From assembly GCF_014201135.1 (NCBI RefSeq), contig NZ_JACHDR010000001.1, positions 2,666,001 to 2,730,000 of the forward strand: a stretch of DNA of 64,000 nucleotides. Reading direction: 5' to 3'. Below the pieces are notes generated by a model. The model was not told the DNA's origin. It did no database searches and saw only the letters and a list, made by a program, of their open reading frames with translations. The stretch is from Neomicrococcus aestuarii (GTDB lineage Bacteria; Actinomycetota; Actinomycetes; Actinomycetales; Micrococcaceae). The position numbers and the translations under genes were made by a program. Shown piece after piece: positions 18,903 to 27,488 of the stretch; position 1 is the stretch's first letter, and each line of letters begins with the position of its first letter.

Positions 18903-19063
18903 AACGTTTTTGCCTCCCCGGCGGACATTTCTTGGCTTTCACAATGCCACCAAGTGCCCTATTATCCCAACCTTTTCCACGGTGTGGCGATCACTTCATT
19001 GCGCCGTCGGCGAAGTTGATTTGGTTTTTTGGCGTTCATGATGAACAATCTTCGCGTCGAGCA

Positions 19064-19079
19064 CAGTACAGGTGTACTG
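19064..19079. promoter_or_regulatory. perfect palindrome CAGTACA-GG-TGTACTG in the sepH/DUF4193 divergent region
   Basis: A 7-2-7 perfect inverted repeat lies 74 bp upstream of the DUF4193 ATG and 162 bp upstream of sepH. Its core TACAGGTGTA fits the TACAnnTGTA pattern of CopY/BlaI-family operators, and its ends resemble the CAGnAC...GTACTG pattern of AcnR sites. Another 6-1-6 dyad, GTTCAT-G-ATGAAC, lies at 19034-19046. Which protein binds is unknown. Confidence 0.45.
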
Positions 19080-19152
19080 GGACGATGATGAGACGCCGTA
19101 ACAATGATGAGACTCGAGCGCGTGCTGGAGTGCTTGAGCGAATGAGGGAGCA

Positions 19153-19452
19153 ATGGCTACTGACTACGATGCACCGCGGAAAACTGATGAGGACCTCAAT
19201 GAGGATTCCATCGAGGAACTCAAGGGGCGCCGTTCCGATAAGCAGTCTGCAGTCGTAGACGAGGATGAGGCGGAAGCCGCCGATAGTTACGAACTACCGG
19301 GTGCTGATCTCTCCAACGAAGAACTGCAGGTTCGCGTTCTTCCAGCGCAGGCTGATGAATTCACGTGCGCTTCCTGCTTCTTGGTTCGCCACCGTTCGCA
19401 GATCGCGAAGGAAAAGGACGGACTTCTGTACTGCAACGACTGCGAAGGCTAA
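19153..19452 (+). CDS. DUF4193 family zinc-ribbon-like protein
   Basis: This 99-residue acidic protein has a C-terminal CASC...CNDC pair of CxxC motifs (residues ~74-98), suggesting a bound zinc, after an acidic N-terminal half. It corresponds to M. tuberculosis Rv2699c. The function is unknown; the position next to sepH and the dut block is conserved in actinobacteria. A GAGGGA ribosome binding site precedes the ATG. A strong hairpin terminator follows. Confidence 0.88.
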   Translation: MATDYDAPRKTDEDLNEDSIEELKGRRSDKQSAVVDEDEAEAADSYELPGADLSNEELQVRVLPAQADEFTCASCFLVRHRSQIAKEKDGLLYCNDCEG

Positions 19453-19515
19453 GAACACAACGCAGTGTCGAGCTCCGCAGAAGTGTCATAAACACTGAAG
19501 CTCCATAAGCGCAGA

Positions 19516-19560
19516 TGAGGCGGGTCAGGGATAACTCCTGGCCCGCCTCACTTGTTGTTT
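19516..19560 (+). terminator. Rho-independent-type terminator after the DUF4193 gene
   Basis: TGAGGCGGG-T-CAGG and CCTG-G-CCCGCCTCA form a 13-bp stem interrupted by one mismatch (19516-19550). A T-rich tail, CTTGTTGTTT, follows. It lies between the convergent DUF4193 and DUF3093 genes. Confidence 0.75.
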
Positions 19561-19570
19561 AAGCGTTTGT

Positions 19571-20050
19571 TTAGGCAGTTGGCTTCGTTGCTTCAAGGGC
19601 GGCCACAAACTTTTCGGGGTGGCGCGTGGACACCAGCCAGTACGGGGTGGCGTCACGCTCATCCGTGACCTCCATCTTCACGACAGGGTCAATCCATCCG
19701 CGGAAGCACATGAACGCCGTACCGTTGAGCCCACGACCGCGCTCGAAGAACGCATCATCGCGGCGGTGGCTGCTGAACTCGCAAATGAATTCGCGCTCGA
19801 TGGACGCGCGGCCCACCGAAACGCGTTCCGGGGTGACTTCAATTTTCGCGATCGAGGAGATGACCAGGATGGACGCGACGATGATGAAGATGATGCCCAC
19901 CACGGAGCTCCACAGTACGGAGATCGGCGCGAAGGCCAACGCTAAAGCCCCGCCAGCGCCAAGAATTACTACCCAAATCCACCATGCCGGCCACAATTTT
20001 TCGGTGTACGTAGGCGTGGATGTGGGTGCTAAAGGTGTAGAAGAGGACAT
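19571..20050 (-). CDS. DUF3093 family membrane protein
   Basis: This ~159-residue protein has two adjacent hydrophobic segments near residues 24-42 and 45-66, followed by a cytoplasmic domain with RISVGRASI-like beta strands and the conserved FRGWIDPVVK segment. This is the DUF3093 pattern (M. tuberculosis Rv2698), whose function is unknown. I place the start at the ATG of MSSSTPLAPTS; an upstream in-frame start at 20068 would add six residues. It is divergent from dut, as in mycobacteria. Confidence 0.85.
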   Translation of the reverse strand: MSSSTPLAPTSTPTYTEKLWPAWWIWVVILGAGGALALAFAPISVLWSSVVGIIFIIVASILVISSIAKIEVTPERVSVGRASIEREFICEFSSHRRDDAFFERGRGLNGTAFMCFRGWIDPVVKMEVTDERDATPYWLVSTRHPEKFVAALEATKPTA

Positions 20051-20196
20051 GCTTCTAGGATATGGCACTTCACTTCACGGTCCGCTCTGAATGAACTCTC
20101 GGCGAATTGCCATGGGCTGGAGTGCGAAATCGCCAAGTTCCTCAGGACGGCCGCGCTAAAGTGGATTCGCAGACGCATCAGACTACTGAGGGATAC

Positions 20197-20670
20197 ATGA
20201 CCAACGCCCCCGAGCCATTGAGCATCCAGATTCTTATGCTGGACCCGGATCTTGAGCCACCAAGCTACGCACACCCAGGCGATGCCGGTGCTGACTTGCG
20301 TGCGCGTGAAGGCTTCACGCTGGAACCCGGCGAGCGAGCTCTGGTTCCCACCGGTGTGGCAATTGCGTTGCCACTGGGTTTTGTGGGTCTCATTCACCCT
20401 CGCTCCGGGCTCGCTACCAAGCACGGAATTACTGTGGTGAACGCGCCTGGAACCGTTGACGCTGGCTACCGCGGTGAAATCAAGGTCACGTTGTTGAACA
20501 CGGACTTGCGCGAATCAATGACCTTCGAACGCGGCGATCGTATTGCCCAATTGGTGATCCAGCGCGTTGAGCAGGCTGTTTTTGTGCCGGTTGACTCATT
20601 GTCCGAGTCTGAACGCGGCACGGGCGGCTTTGGCTCAACGGGCGGCTTCACTGCGGCGAACCAGAAGTAG
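20197..20670 (+). CDS. dut: deoxyuridine 5'-triphosphate nucleotidohydrolase (dUTPase)
   Basis: This 157-residue trimeric-type dUTPase hydrolyses dUTP to dUMP and pyrophosphate, keeping uracil out of DNA and feeding thymidylate synthesis. All five motifs are present: HPGDAGADL (I), PRSGLA (II), GTVDAGYRGEIKV (III), RGDRIAQLVI (IV) and RGTGGFGSTG (V). The ATG at 20197 has a GAGGG ribosome binding site five bases upstream. A longer frame starting at 20107 lacks one and would add 30 unrelated residues. It heads a run with the DUF3710, OB-fold and DUF3159 genes. Confidence 0.96.
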   Translation: MTNAPEPLSIQILMLDPDLEPPSYAHPGDAGADLRAREGFTLEPGERALVPTGVAIALPLGFVGLIHPRSGLATKHGITVVNAPGTVDAGYRGEIKVTLLNTDLRESMTFERGDRIAQLVIQRVEQAVFVPVDSLSESERGTGGFGSTGGFTAANQK

Positions 20671-20683
20671 GGAGGACACACGG

Positions 20684-21394
20684 ATGTTTGGACGTAAAAA
20701 GAAGGAAGCGGCCGTAACCGAGCTAAGCGCTCAGGAGACCGCGGAAGCGGAGACTCAGGAGGAGCCGGCGCGCAAGGTTGCGGGCCCTACGACGGGACCG
20801 TACGACGTCGCAGATCGGCAACGCACGGATGATTACGTTGATCTTGGCTCGCTGTTGGTCAAGCCATTTGAGGGCGTGAACTTGCGTCTGGAACTTGAGG
20901 AATCCTCGAACCGCGTAATTGCGGTGGGCCTGCAAGACGAGCAGTCCAGCGTCCAGCTTCAAGCGTTCTCAGCCCCGAAGTCTGAGGGACTGTGGGAAGG
21001 CATTAGCGCTCAGATCGAAGAGTCCGTGACGACTCAGGGCGGCATCGTTGACCGTGTCGAGGGACGCTTCGGTGAGGAAGTGCTGGCACGTGTGCCTGCG
21101 ACGGGCGCTGATGGGAGCAAGGGCCACATGGTGGCTCGTTTCATTGGCATCGACGGCCCGCGCTGGTTCTTGCGCGGAGTGATCGGTGGCGAAGCGGCGC
21201 TAAACAAGCAACTCGCCAAGAAGATCGAAGACTGCATCGCCGAGATCATTGTGGTGCGTGGAGATAACCCCATGCCTCCCACAGAGCTGTTGCCGCTGCG
21301 CATGCCAGAAGAGGTGGCACAGCAGCAGGCTCCGAGTAGCCCCAGCCCCATGGGCGCTCCAGAGCGTGGCCCCGAGATCACCGAGATTCGCTAA
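20684..21394 (+). CDS. DUF3710 family conserved protein
   Basis: This 236-residue soluble protein starts with MFGRKKKE and a charged region. A conserved alpha/beta domain follows (LEESSNRVIAVGLQDEQSSVQLQAFSAPKSEGLW; DGPRWFLRGVIGGEAAL), typical of DUF3710 (M. tuberculosis Rv2696c). The function is unknown. A GGAGG ribosome binding site upstream of 20684 decides the start; the frame is open further upstream within dut but without support. It lies 13 bp after dut. Confidence 0.85.
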   Translation: MFGRKKKEAAVTELSAQETAEAETQEEPARKVAGPTTGPYDVADRQRTDDYVDLGSLLVKPFEGVNLRLELEESSNRVIAVGLQDEQSSVQLQAFSAPKSEGLWEGISAQIEESVTTQGGIVDRVEGRFGEEVLARVPATGADGSKGHMVARFIGIDGPRWFLRGVIGGEAALNKQLAKKIEDCIAEIIVVRGDNPMPPTELLPLRMPEEVAQQQAPSSPSPMGAPERGPEITEIR

Positions 21395-21412
21395 GCAACC
21401 GGGCCACCACTG

Positions 21413-21748
21413 ATGTCACCAGCTCCTGCCATGCGGATCACCGACTTTGACCACCTGCCTGAACGCGGCTCTATCGAAGCGCGCGGGCACGTGGACTCCG
21501 TCATGATCCTTCCCAAGAACCAGGTCCCCGAGTACTCGGTGATGGTGGCGGCTCAGCCGGCCCCTCCGGGTGGGCGGCGACGGGCAGCGTCACGCATCCG
21601 CTTGATCTTCATGGGCCAGCGACGTGTGCCCGGTATTGACGCGGGAACCCTGCTGGCGTTTCGCGGCACGGTAGGAGTGGTGGACAACATCCCAACCATC
21701 TATAACCCCAGCTACGAAATTCTTCCCAGCACTGAGGACAACGAGTAA
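21413..21748 (+). CDS. OB-fold nucleic-acid-binding-like protein
   Basis: This 111-residue protein has an OB-fold-like strand pattern (GSIEARGHVDSVMI, RIRLIFMGQRRVPGI, GTLLAFRGTVGVVDNIPTIYNPSYEIL). It corresponds to M. tuberculosis Rv2694c. The role is unknown; it may bind nucleic acid. It lies between the DUF3710 and DUF3159 genes in the same order as in mycobacteria. The start could alternatively be the ATG at 21431. Confidence 0.8.
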   Translation: MSPAPAMRITDFDHLPERGSIEARGHVDSVMILPKNQVPEYSVMVAAQPAPPGGRRRAASRIRLIFMGQRRVPGIDAGTLLAFRGTVGVVDNIPTIYNPSYEILPSTEDNE

Positions 21749-21751
21749 TTC

Positions 21752-22465
21752 ATGAGTGAGAACACCCCGAACGAGCCCAGCCAAGAATCGTTGGCTCGGC
21801 AGATCGCGCAGTCCGCGGGCGTGCATCACAAAGAGGACGGGCAAGTCGATGTCCTCAGAACCGTGGGTGGTTTGCGCGGCATTCTGGAGAGTTTGCTCCC
21901 AGGATTGGTGTTCTTGGTGGTTTTCACGGTCACTCAGCAACTGAATCCTTCACTGATTGCCTCCCTTGCCGTGGCCGTGATCTTCACGATCGCTCGACTT
22001 GTACAAAAAACACCGCTGACGCAGGCTCTTGCGGGCCTCATTGGTGTGGTGGTGTGTGCGTTCGTCGCTCGGACCACCGGGGAAGCACGTGACTACTACG
22101 TGCCGGGGTTCTTCACGAACGCCGGATACGCCGTCGCTCTCATTGTCTCGATCGCCGTGAAGTGGCCGCTCATGGGTGTCATCCTCGGATTTATCCGAGG
22201 TGAAGGCACCGCCTGGAGGCAAAAGCCGGATCGCAAGCGTGCCTATGTGATTGCCACGTGGGTCTTGGTGGCGATGTTCATCGCTCGAATCGCGGTTCAG
22301 GTCCCGTTGTATTTCGCCAACATGATCGAAGCGCTCGGTACCGCGCGGTTGATCATGGGGATCCCGCTCTATGCTGGCGCACTGTGGCTGGCCTGGCTGG
22401 TGTCGCGGCCTGTTGACCCCACGGCTACCGAAGATGAAGCCCTCGAGCTGGGTCACCAAGACTAA
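21752..22465 (+). CDS. DUF3159 family membrane protein
   Basis: This 237-residue protein has about five or six hydrophobic segments between residues ~48 and 225. They include LLPGLVFLVVFTVTQQL, the conserved ARTTGEARDYYVPGFFTNAGY region and a charged FIRGEGTAWRQKPDRKRAY loop. It matches DUF3159 (M. tuberculosis Rv2693c), of unknown function and conserved next to the TrkA-type ceoBC genes. It lies 3 bp after the OB-fold gene and ends at a strong hairpin. Confidence 0.85.
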   Translation: MSENTPNEPSQESLARQIAQSAGVHHKEDGQVDVLRTVGGLRGILESLLPGLVFLVVFTVTQQLNPSLIASLAVAVIFTIARLVQKTPLTQALAGLIGVVVCAFVARTTGEARDYYVPGFFTNAGYAVALIVSIAVKWPLMGVILGFIRGEGTAWRQKPDRKRAYVIATWVLVAMFIARIAVQVPLYFANMIEALGTARLIMGIPLYAGALWLAWLVSRPVDPTATEDEALELGHQD

Positions 22466-22481
22466 ACATTGGTTGTGCAAG

Positions 22482-22516
22482 AGAAATGCCCTCGTCCAAA
22501 GGACGGGGGCATTTCT
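22482..22516. terminator. strong bidirectional hairpin between the DUF3159 gene and ceoC
   Basis: AGAAATGCCCTCGTCC and GGACGGGGGCATTTCT form a 16-bp stem with one G-U pair and an AAA loop. It lies in the 84-bp gap between two convergent genes. Confidence 0.75.
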
Positions 22517-22549
22517 ATGTCGACAGCAGCTATGTGGACCGCAGTACTG

Positions 22550-23209
22550 CTATTTGGACTGCAGCACTTCGCGGAGGATTCGTTCCGCTTCGATGGTGGT
22601 GATCAAGAAGATCTCATCGTGAGCTTCGAGCACGTCATCCGGGCTGGGGGTGATGGGGCGTTCGTCGCGAAGAATGGCCACCACGGTGGCATCTTGTGGC
22701 CACGGCACACGTCCCAACGCTTTGCCAATGAGCTTTGAATCCTCGGGAACGGTGAATTCTACGAGCGAAGACACGCCGGTCTGCAGGGTCAGCAGGCGCA
22801 CCACGTCGCCAATTTCCACGGCTTCTTCTACGAGGGCGGTCATCAGGCGCGGCGTGGACACGGCCACGTCTACACCCCAGGAGTCGTCAAACATCCAGTC
22901 GTTCTTGGGGTTGTTGACGCGTCCCACCGTGCGCTTGACACCGAATTCCGTCTTGGCCAGCAACGAGACAACGAGGTTGACCTTGTCATCACCGGTGGCG
23001 GAAACCGCTACGTCTTTGTCCTCCAAGTGCGCTTCGCGCAGTACGGAGATTTCGCACGCGTCGCCGAAGAGCCACTGCGCTCCCTTGAGCCCGGAGCGTC
23101 CCACCACTTCTGGCTTCTGATCAATCATGAGCACTTCGTGACCGTGGGAGAGGAGTTCGCGGCCAATGCTGGAGCCCACAGCTCCGGCACCAATGATCAC
23201 TACTTTCAC
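22550..23209 (-). CDS. TrkA-type K+ channel/transport regulatory protein (CeoC-like)
   Basis: This 219-residue cytoplasmic protein has an RCK/TrkA-N Rossmann domain starting MKVVIIGAGAVGSSIG, with the acidic end of strand 2 (LMIDQ) suggesting NAD binding. A TrkA-C domain follows (~residues 135-219). It pairs with the upstream TrkA protein, overlapping by 4 bp, as M. tuberculosis ceoB/ceoC do. Such pairs regulate K+ uptake through a membrane partner. No TrkG/H subunit is in the window; the divergent permease is the nearest candidate partner. Confidence 0.88.
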   Translation of the reverse strand: MKVVIIGAGAVGSSIGRELLSHGHEVLMIDQKPEVVGRSGLKGAQWLFGDACEISVLREAHLEDKDVAVSATGDDKVNLVVSLLAKTEFGVKRTVGRVNNPKNDWMFDDSWGVDVAVSTPRLMTALVEEAVEIGDVVRLLTLQTGVSSLVEFTVPEDSKLIGKALGRVPWPQDATVVAILRDERPITPSPDDVLEAHDEIFLITTIEAERILREVLQSK

Positions 23210-23889
23210 TGTTCTTCCTCCACGGTGAGTGCGGGTGCGGTGGAAATGACCCGGTCAATCTCGGTCTCTCGAGCCAGCGGCATCATCGCGTGCAAAATAT
23301 CGCCCTGCTGGTATCGCATGGAGGCGGTGGGAAGAATTCCCTGGCCAAATCGGGTCACGTACGCGATTCGAACGCCAGCAAATTCCTCAATCTCACGGAG
23401 CTCGCGGCCGTACCAGCCTTCGTGCACAGAGATTTCGCCAAGCACCAGACGGCCGGAGGCTTCACGGAAGTCGCCAATGCGCGCATGGTCGGGGAGGATG
23501 CGGCGAAGTACTTGGTCCGCGCTCCATCGAACGGCGGCCACCGTTGGTATGCCGAGACGCTGATAGATCTCTGCACGGCCTGGGTCATAGATACGAGCCA
23601 CCACATGCTCGACGTGGTATTGCTCACGGGCCACGCGCGTGGCCAAAATGTTGGAGTTGTCACCGCTAGAAACGGCGGCAAAAGCGTAGGCTTCGGCAAT
23701 GCCGGCGCGCTCAAGCGTGTCGCGGTCAAAGCCCACCCCGGTGACCTTTCGCCCGGAAAAATCCCTGCGAAGTCGCCGAAAAGACCGATCATCCTGATCG
23801 ATCACGGCAACAAAATGGCCGCTGTCTTCAAGGGTATGCGCGAGCGTGACGCCCACGCGTCCACAACCCATGATTACAAAGTGCGCCAT
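23206..23889 (-). CDS. TrkA-type K+ transport regulatory protein (CeoB-like)
   Basis: This 227-residue protein has a TrkA-N domain (MAHFVIMGCGRVGVTLAHTL, VAVIDQD) and a C-terminal TrkA-C-like domain (HEGWYGRELREIEEFAGVRIAYVTRFGQGILP). It is the first gene of the two-gene ceoBC unit and overlaps the second by 4 bp. It is divergent from the KimA-like permease gene across 97 bp, suggesting shared control. The role in K+ homeostasis is inferred from the family and the neighbours. Confidence 0.88.
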   Translation of the reverse strand: MAHFVIMGCGRVGVTLAHTLEDSGHFVAVIDQDDRSFRRLRRDFSGRKVTGVGFDRDTLERAGIAEAYAFAAVSSGDNSNILATRVAREQYHVEHVVARIYDPGRAEIYQRLGIPTVAAVRWSADQVLRRILPDHARIGDFREASGRLVLGEISVHEGWYGRELREIEEFAGVRIAYVTRFGQGILPTASMRYQQGDILHAMMPLARETEIDRVISTAPALTVEEEQ

Positions 23890-23986
23890 CGATTACTGCC
23901 TCCCATAACGGCCCTCTTGGGGAGAAATTTCCACAAGTTCTGCTCAGAACAAGTTTTGCACGGATGGAACGTACTACCGTTGATGC

Positions 23987-26062
23987 GTGCTGTCATTTCT
24001 CGATGCGCTCAAGAGAGCGGTGGTGGGTCAACCGTTCATGACACGGCGGATCCCCGATAAGCCCATGCGGAAACGGCTGGCTCTGCCGCTGTTGTCGGCC
24101 AATCCGCTGTCTTCTATGGCGTACGCGCCGGATGAGATTATCCTGACGCTTGCCGTGGCTGGTCTTGCTGCGCTCCACGTGGCGCCTTGGGTGGGTGTTG
24201 CCGTGGCGGTGATCATGTTGCTGATCATCCTGTCCTATCGGGAGTCCGTGAGGGCGTACCCCTCTGGTGGTGGCGACTATGAGATCGCTAAGACCAACAT
24301 TGGTCCAAGCGCTGGCATCATTGTGGCGGCAGCGCTCATGGTGGACTTTGTCCTCACCGTTGCCGTTTCCACGTCTTCGGCCGCGCACTACATCATCGCT
24401 ATGTTCCCCGCACTTGCTGGCAGCCAAGGGATCATCGCAGGCTGCGGCGTCGTCATTCTGACACTGATCAATCTCCGTGGCCGGGGCAAGAACCGAACCC
24501 TCGCCTCCATTCCCGTCATTCTCTTTGTGGCCGCGCTGGTGGTGCTCATTGTGGTGGGTAGCATCCGTGCCGCCACCGGAACCCTGGAGCGGCTCGCTTC
24601 GGCGGACTTCGAGGTACTCCCAGAGGCAGGCTTTGATTCCGGGCTCACCGGACTGCTGGGCGTCCTGGTGGTGCTTCGCGCGTTCTCCACCGGTTCTGCC
24701 GCGATGACCGGCATTGAGGGTCCCATCTCCAACGTCCACGCGCTCAAAGCACCGCGCGCCCGCAACGCTCGAGCCATCCTTTTGATGTTGGGCTTTACCG
24801 CCGCCGCGATTTCCATAGGACTTATGTTCTTGGCGCGTGCCGCCGATATTCGGGTGACGGAGAACCCTCACGAGAACCTGCGCCTCAATGGCGGACCGAT
24901 CCCCGATAACTACGTGCAGGATCCTGTCCTGGGGCAGTTGGCTCACGCGGTCTTCGGCCTGAATTCGCCGCTCTTCTACGTGCTCGGAGTGCTGACGGTG
25001 CTGGTGCTAGCCACCGCGGGCCACATGGCGTTCCGTTCCTTCCCCAACCTGGCATCGCTCTTGGCTCACGACGGCTTCTTGCCGCGTCAGTTGCGCCGCC
25101 GCGGCGATCGCTTGGGCTACAGCAACGGCATCCTGGCCTTGGGTCTTGCGGCACTGTGCCTAGTAGTGGTGTTCCAAGCTCACCTGACCTCGCTCATCCA
25201 GCTCTATGTGGTGGGCGTGTTTGTTTCATTCACGCTGAGCCAGCTGGGCATGCTTCGCCACTGGGGCCGCAAAGCGCGCAACACGGCGAGCAAAGCAGCC
25301 CGACTCCGCATCGCACGCGCCCGCATTCTGAACCTCGTGGGACTGATCATCACCGCTACGGTGCTCTTCGTGGTGTTGCTGACCCGCTTGACGCTGGGCG
25401 CCTGGCTGGCCATCGCCGCCATCGCGGTCTTGTACCTCGTCATGCACTCCATCCACGAGCACTACGAGCAAGTGGAACGCGAACTCAAAATCGATGATCT
25501 GCAGTATTCGCGCGCTTTGCCGTCGCGAGTGCACGCCCTCATTTTGGTCTCCTCCATCCGCAAGCCGGTGTTGCGCGCCGTGGCCTCCGCTCGCGCCTCC
25601 CGGCCAAGCCGTATCGAGGCCCTCGTCGTGGATGTCGACAACGTGTCCACGGAGCGCACCCTGCAGGCCTGGGACAAGCTTGATTTGCCGGTGCCTATTC
25701 GCGTGCTGGCCTCCCCGTACCGGGAAACCACGTCACCGATCACGGACTACATTCGCTCCATCCGCGCTCGTTATCCGCGCGACCTTGTAGTGGTCTATAT
25801 CCCCGAATACGTCGTGGGTCACTGGTGGGAGCAGCTCGTTCACAACCAGACGGCGCTTCGCATCAAGACTCGCTTGCACTTTGAGCCGGGTGTGGTGGTG
25901 GCGTCCGTGCCGTGGCAGCTTCAGTCCTCGCGTGAGTTGATTGCGCAGTACGACGACGCAGCTGCGGACAGTGCCGAAAGTTCCGTTTCCGCTGGCTCCA
26001 TCACGCCCGCACCTTCCGCTCCCAGCTCGAAAATACCTCCAAAGGAATCTCATGGATCTTGA
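23987..26062 (+). CDS. APC-superfamily permease with KimA-like cytosolic domain (probable K+ transporter)
   Basis: This 691-residue protein has about twelve hydrophobic segments (residues ~45-480) with the APC-type first helices (SANPLSSMAYAPDEIILTL, SYRESVRAYPSGGGDYEIA). A cytosolic C-terminal alpha/beta domain (~505-650) contains HWWEQLVHNQTALRIKTRL. That signature and the preceding SPYRE and ARYPRDLVVVYIPE segments are shared with KimA-type K+/H+ symporters of Firmicutes, which are gated by c-di-AMP. M. tuberculosis Rv2690c is the positional counterpart. The neighbouring TrkA-like genes support a K+ role, though amino acid transport is the generic annotation. The GTG start is the best available. 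Confidence 0.8.
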   Translation: MLSFLDALKRAVVGQPFMTRRIPDKPMRKRLALPLLSANPLSSMAYAPDEIILTLAVAGLAALHVAPWVGVAVAVIMLLIILSYRESVRAYPSGGGDYEIAKTNIGPSAGIIVAAALMVDFVLTVAVSTSSAAHYIIAMFPALAGSQGIIAGCGVVILTLINLRGRGKNRTLASIPVILFVAALVVLIVVGSIRAATGTLERLASADFEVLPEAGFDSGLTGLLGVLVVLRAFSTGSAAMTGIEGPISNVHALKAPRARNARAILLMLGFTAAAISIGLMFLARAADIRVTENPHENLRLNGGPIPDNYVQDPVLGQLAHAVFGLNSPLFYVLGVLTVLVLATAGHMAFRSFPNLASLLAHDGFLPRQLRRRGDRLGYSNGILALGLAALCLVVVFQAHLTSLIQLYVVGVFVSFTLSQLGMLRHWGRKARNTASKAARLRIARARILNLVGLIITATVLFVVLLTRLTLGAWLAIAAIAVLYLVMHSIHEHYEQVERELKIDDLQYSRALPSRVHALILVSSIRKPVLRAVASARASRPSRIEALVVDVDNVSTERTLQAWDKLDLPVPIRVLASPYRETTSPITDYIRSIRARYPRDLVVVYIPEYVVGHWWEQLVHNQTALRIKTRLHFEPGVVVASVPWQLQSSRELIAQYDDAAADSAESSVSAGSITPAPSAPSSKIPPKESHGS

Positions 26063-27413
26063 ACTCACTCTTGAACGCGTCGCTCACGGCGGACATTGCG
26101 TGGCGCGGCACGAAGGGCGAGTGGTCTTTGTACGTCATGGCATCCCGGGCGAGCGAGTCATTGCACGAGTAGATGCAGGGGAGGACACCAAACGATTCTG
26201 GAACGCCTCCGTGGTGAAGGTTCTTGAAGCGTCCCCAGACCGCGTGAAGCACATCTGGAACATGGCCGATGCGCTCGCTGCCGAGGAGCATGGCGCGCAT
26301 CCCGTGGGCGGTGCCGAATTCGGGCACATCTCCTTGGCGCGCCAGCGCTCCCTCAAGGCCGAAGTGTTCCGCGAACAGCTCACCCGCCTAGCGCAGACCG
26401 ATCCGGACTCGGTGGGTTTCCACGGGGTGGAATCCGTACCAGTGGCTGGTTGGGATGAATCAGAGAGCGCGCGAGAAGACGACGGCCTCGCCTGGCGCTC
26501 CCGAGCATCCTTCTCCGTGACCAAGGATGGGCGCCTGGCAATGCACCCATTCCACTCCAACGAACTCGTTCCCATCGCGGAGATGCCACTAGCCGCCGAG
26601 GCCATCAACAACCTCAAGCTCTGGGAGACAGACTTCCGCGGCTTCGAACGCATCGAAGTGGCCGCGCCCTCCACCGGACAGGCTCCGTTGCTGGTTCTGA
26701 TCCCGCGTGCGGATAACCGAACTTTCCGCCCACCTCACGGTGAGGCCATTGAGAACGCAAGCGGCGTCGTCGTAGTGGAACAGACCCGAGGAAGTGCCGG
26801 TGACGGCCGCGGATCCTTGCGCACCCTCGCAGGCAAGCCGTATGTGATGGAGCAAGCCGGGCGGCGTGCGCTGCGCGTGACCGGCGAAGGGTTCTGGCAG
26901 ATTCACCGCGGCGCCCCCCGCGTCCTGACCGAAGCCATGCTGGACTACGCGCGACCGGAAGCAGGGGAGACGGCTGCCGATTTGTACGCCGGTGCGGGAC
27001 TGTTCACCGCTGCGCTCGCAGACGCTGTGGGCTCGCGCGGCGCCGTGCTCTCCATTGAGGGGGCGCCCGGAACCAGCGCCGATGCGGCCTACAATTTCGA
27101 AGCGGACTCGCAGGTGTACGTGACACGCGGACGCGTAGAACGAACCTTGGCCTATGAAACCCGGGGTGATTCGCTCGACGCGATCGTGCTGGATCCGCCG
27201 CGCGTGGGTGCCGGCAAGCAATCGGTGCAGGCCATGGCGCAGACTAACGCCCAGCGGATTGCCTACGTAAGCTGTGATCCCGCGAGCTTCGCGCGTGACG
27301 TGGGGTATTTCAAGAATCACGGTTATGAATTACGCAACGCGAGAGTATTCGATTTATACCCTCACACGCACCACATGGAGATTGTGGGTTTGCTCGCAAA
27401 AAATGAGGGCTAG
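26052..27413 (+). CDS. TrmA/RumA-family class I SAM-dependent RNA (uracil-5-)methyltransferase
   Basis: This 453-residue protein starts with a TRAM RNA-binding domain (LELTLERVAHGGHCVARHEGRVVFVRHGIPGE). It ends with a RumA/TrmA-type methyltransferase domain: DLYAGAGLFTAAL is the SAM motif, VLDPPRVGAG is motif IV, and SCDPASFARD carries the catalytic cysteine. HHMEIVGLL holds the final Glu. These enzymes methylate uracil C5 in rRNA or tRNA; which site is not evident. The ATG at 26052 follows an AAAGGA ribosome binding site and overlaps the end of the permease gene by 11 bp, so the two are probably co-transcribed (compare Rv2690c-Rv2689c). Confidence 0.88.
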   Translation: MDLELTLERVAHGGHCVARHEGRVVFVRHGIPGERVIARVDAGEDTKRFWNASVVKVLEASPDRVKHIWNMADALAAEEHGAHPVGGAEFGHISLARQRSLKAEVFREQLTRLAQTDPDSVGFHGVESVPVAGWDESESAREDDGLAWRSRASFSVTKDGRLAMHPFHSNELVPIAEMPLAAEAINNLKLWETDFRGFERIEVAAPSTGQAPLLVLIPRADNRTFRPPHGEAIENASGVVVVEQTRGSAGDGRGSLRTLAGKPYVMEQAGRRALRVTGEGFWQIHRGAPRVLTEAMLDYARPEAGETAADLYAGAGLFTAALADAVGSRGAVLSIEGAPGTSADAAYNFEADSQVYVTRGRVERTLAYETRGDSLDAIVLDPPRVGAGKQSVQAMAQTNAQRIAYVSCDPASFARDVGYFKNHGYELRNARVFDLYPHTHHMEIVGLLAKNEG

Positions 27414-27488
27414 ATCGCAATGTTCGCAGATTGTTGACAATTTAGGGGGTAGACTTCAGGTAGCTCGGCCGCATGGGACGTCAGTCAT

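Noticed and set aside
18932-19258. A 108-codon frame between sepH and the DUF4193 gene
   Set aside because: It runs through palindromes and into the DUF4193 gene in another frame, and has no ribosome binding site.
27434-27455. TTGACA followed by TAGACT as an acnA promoter
   Set aside because: The hexamers are only 10 bp apart, too close to form one promoter. Either alone may be real, but this cannot be decided.
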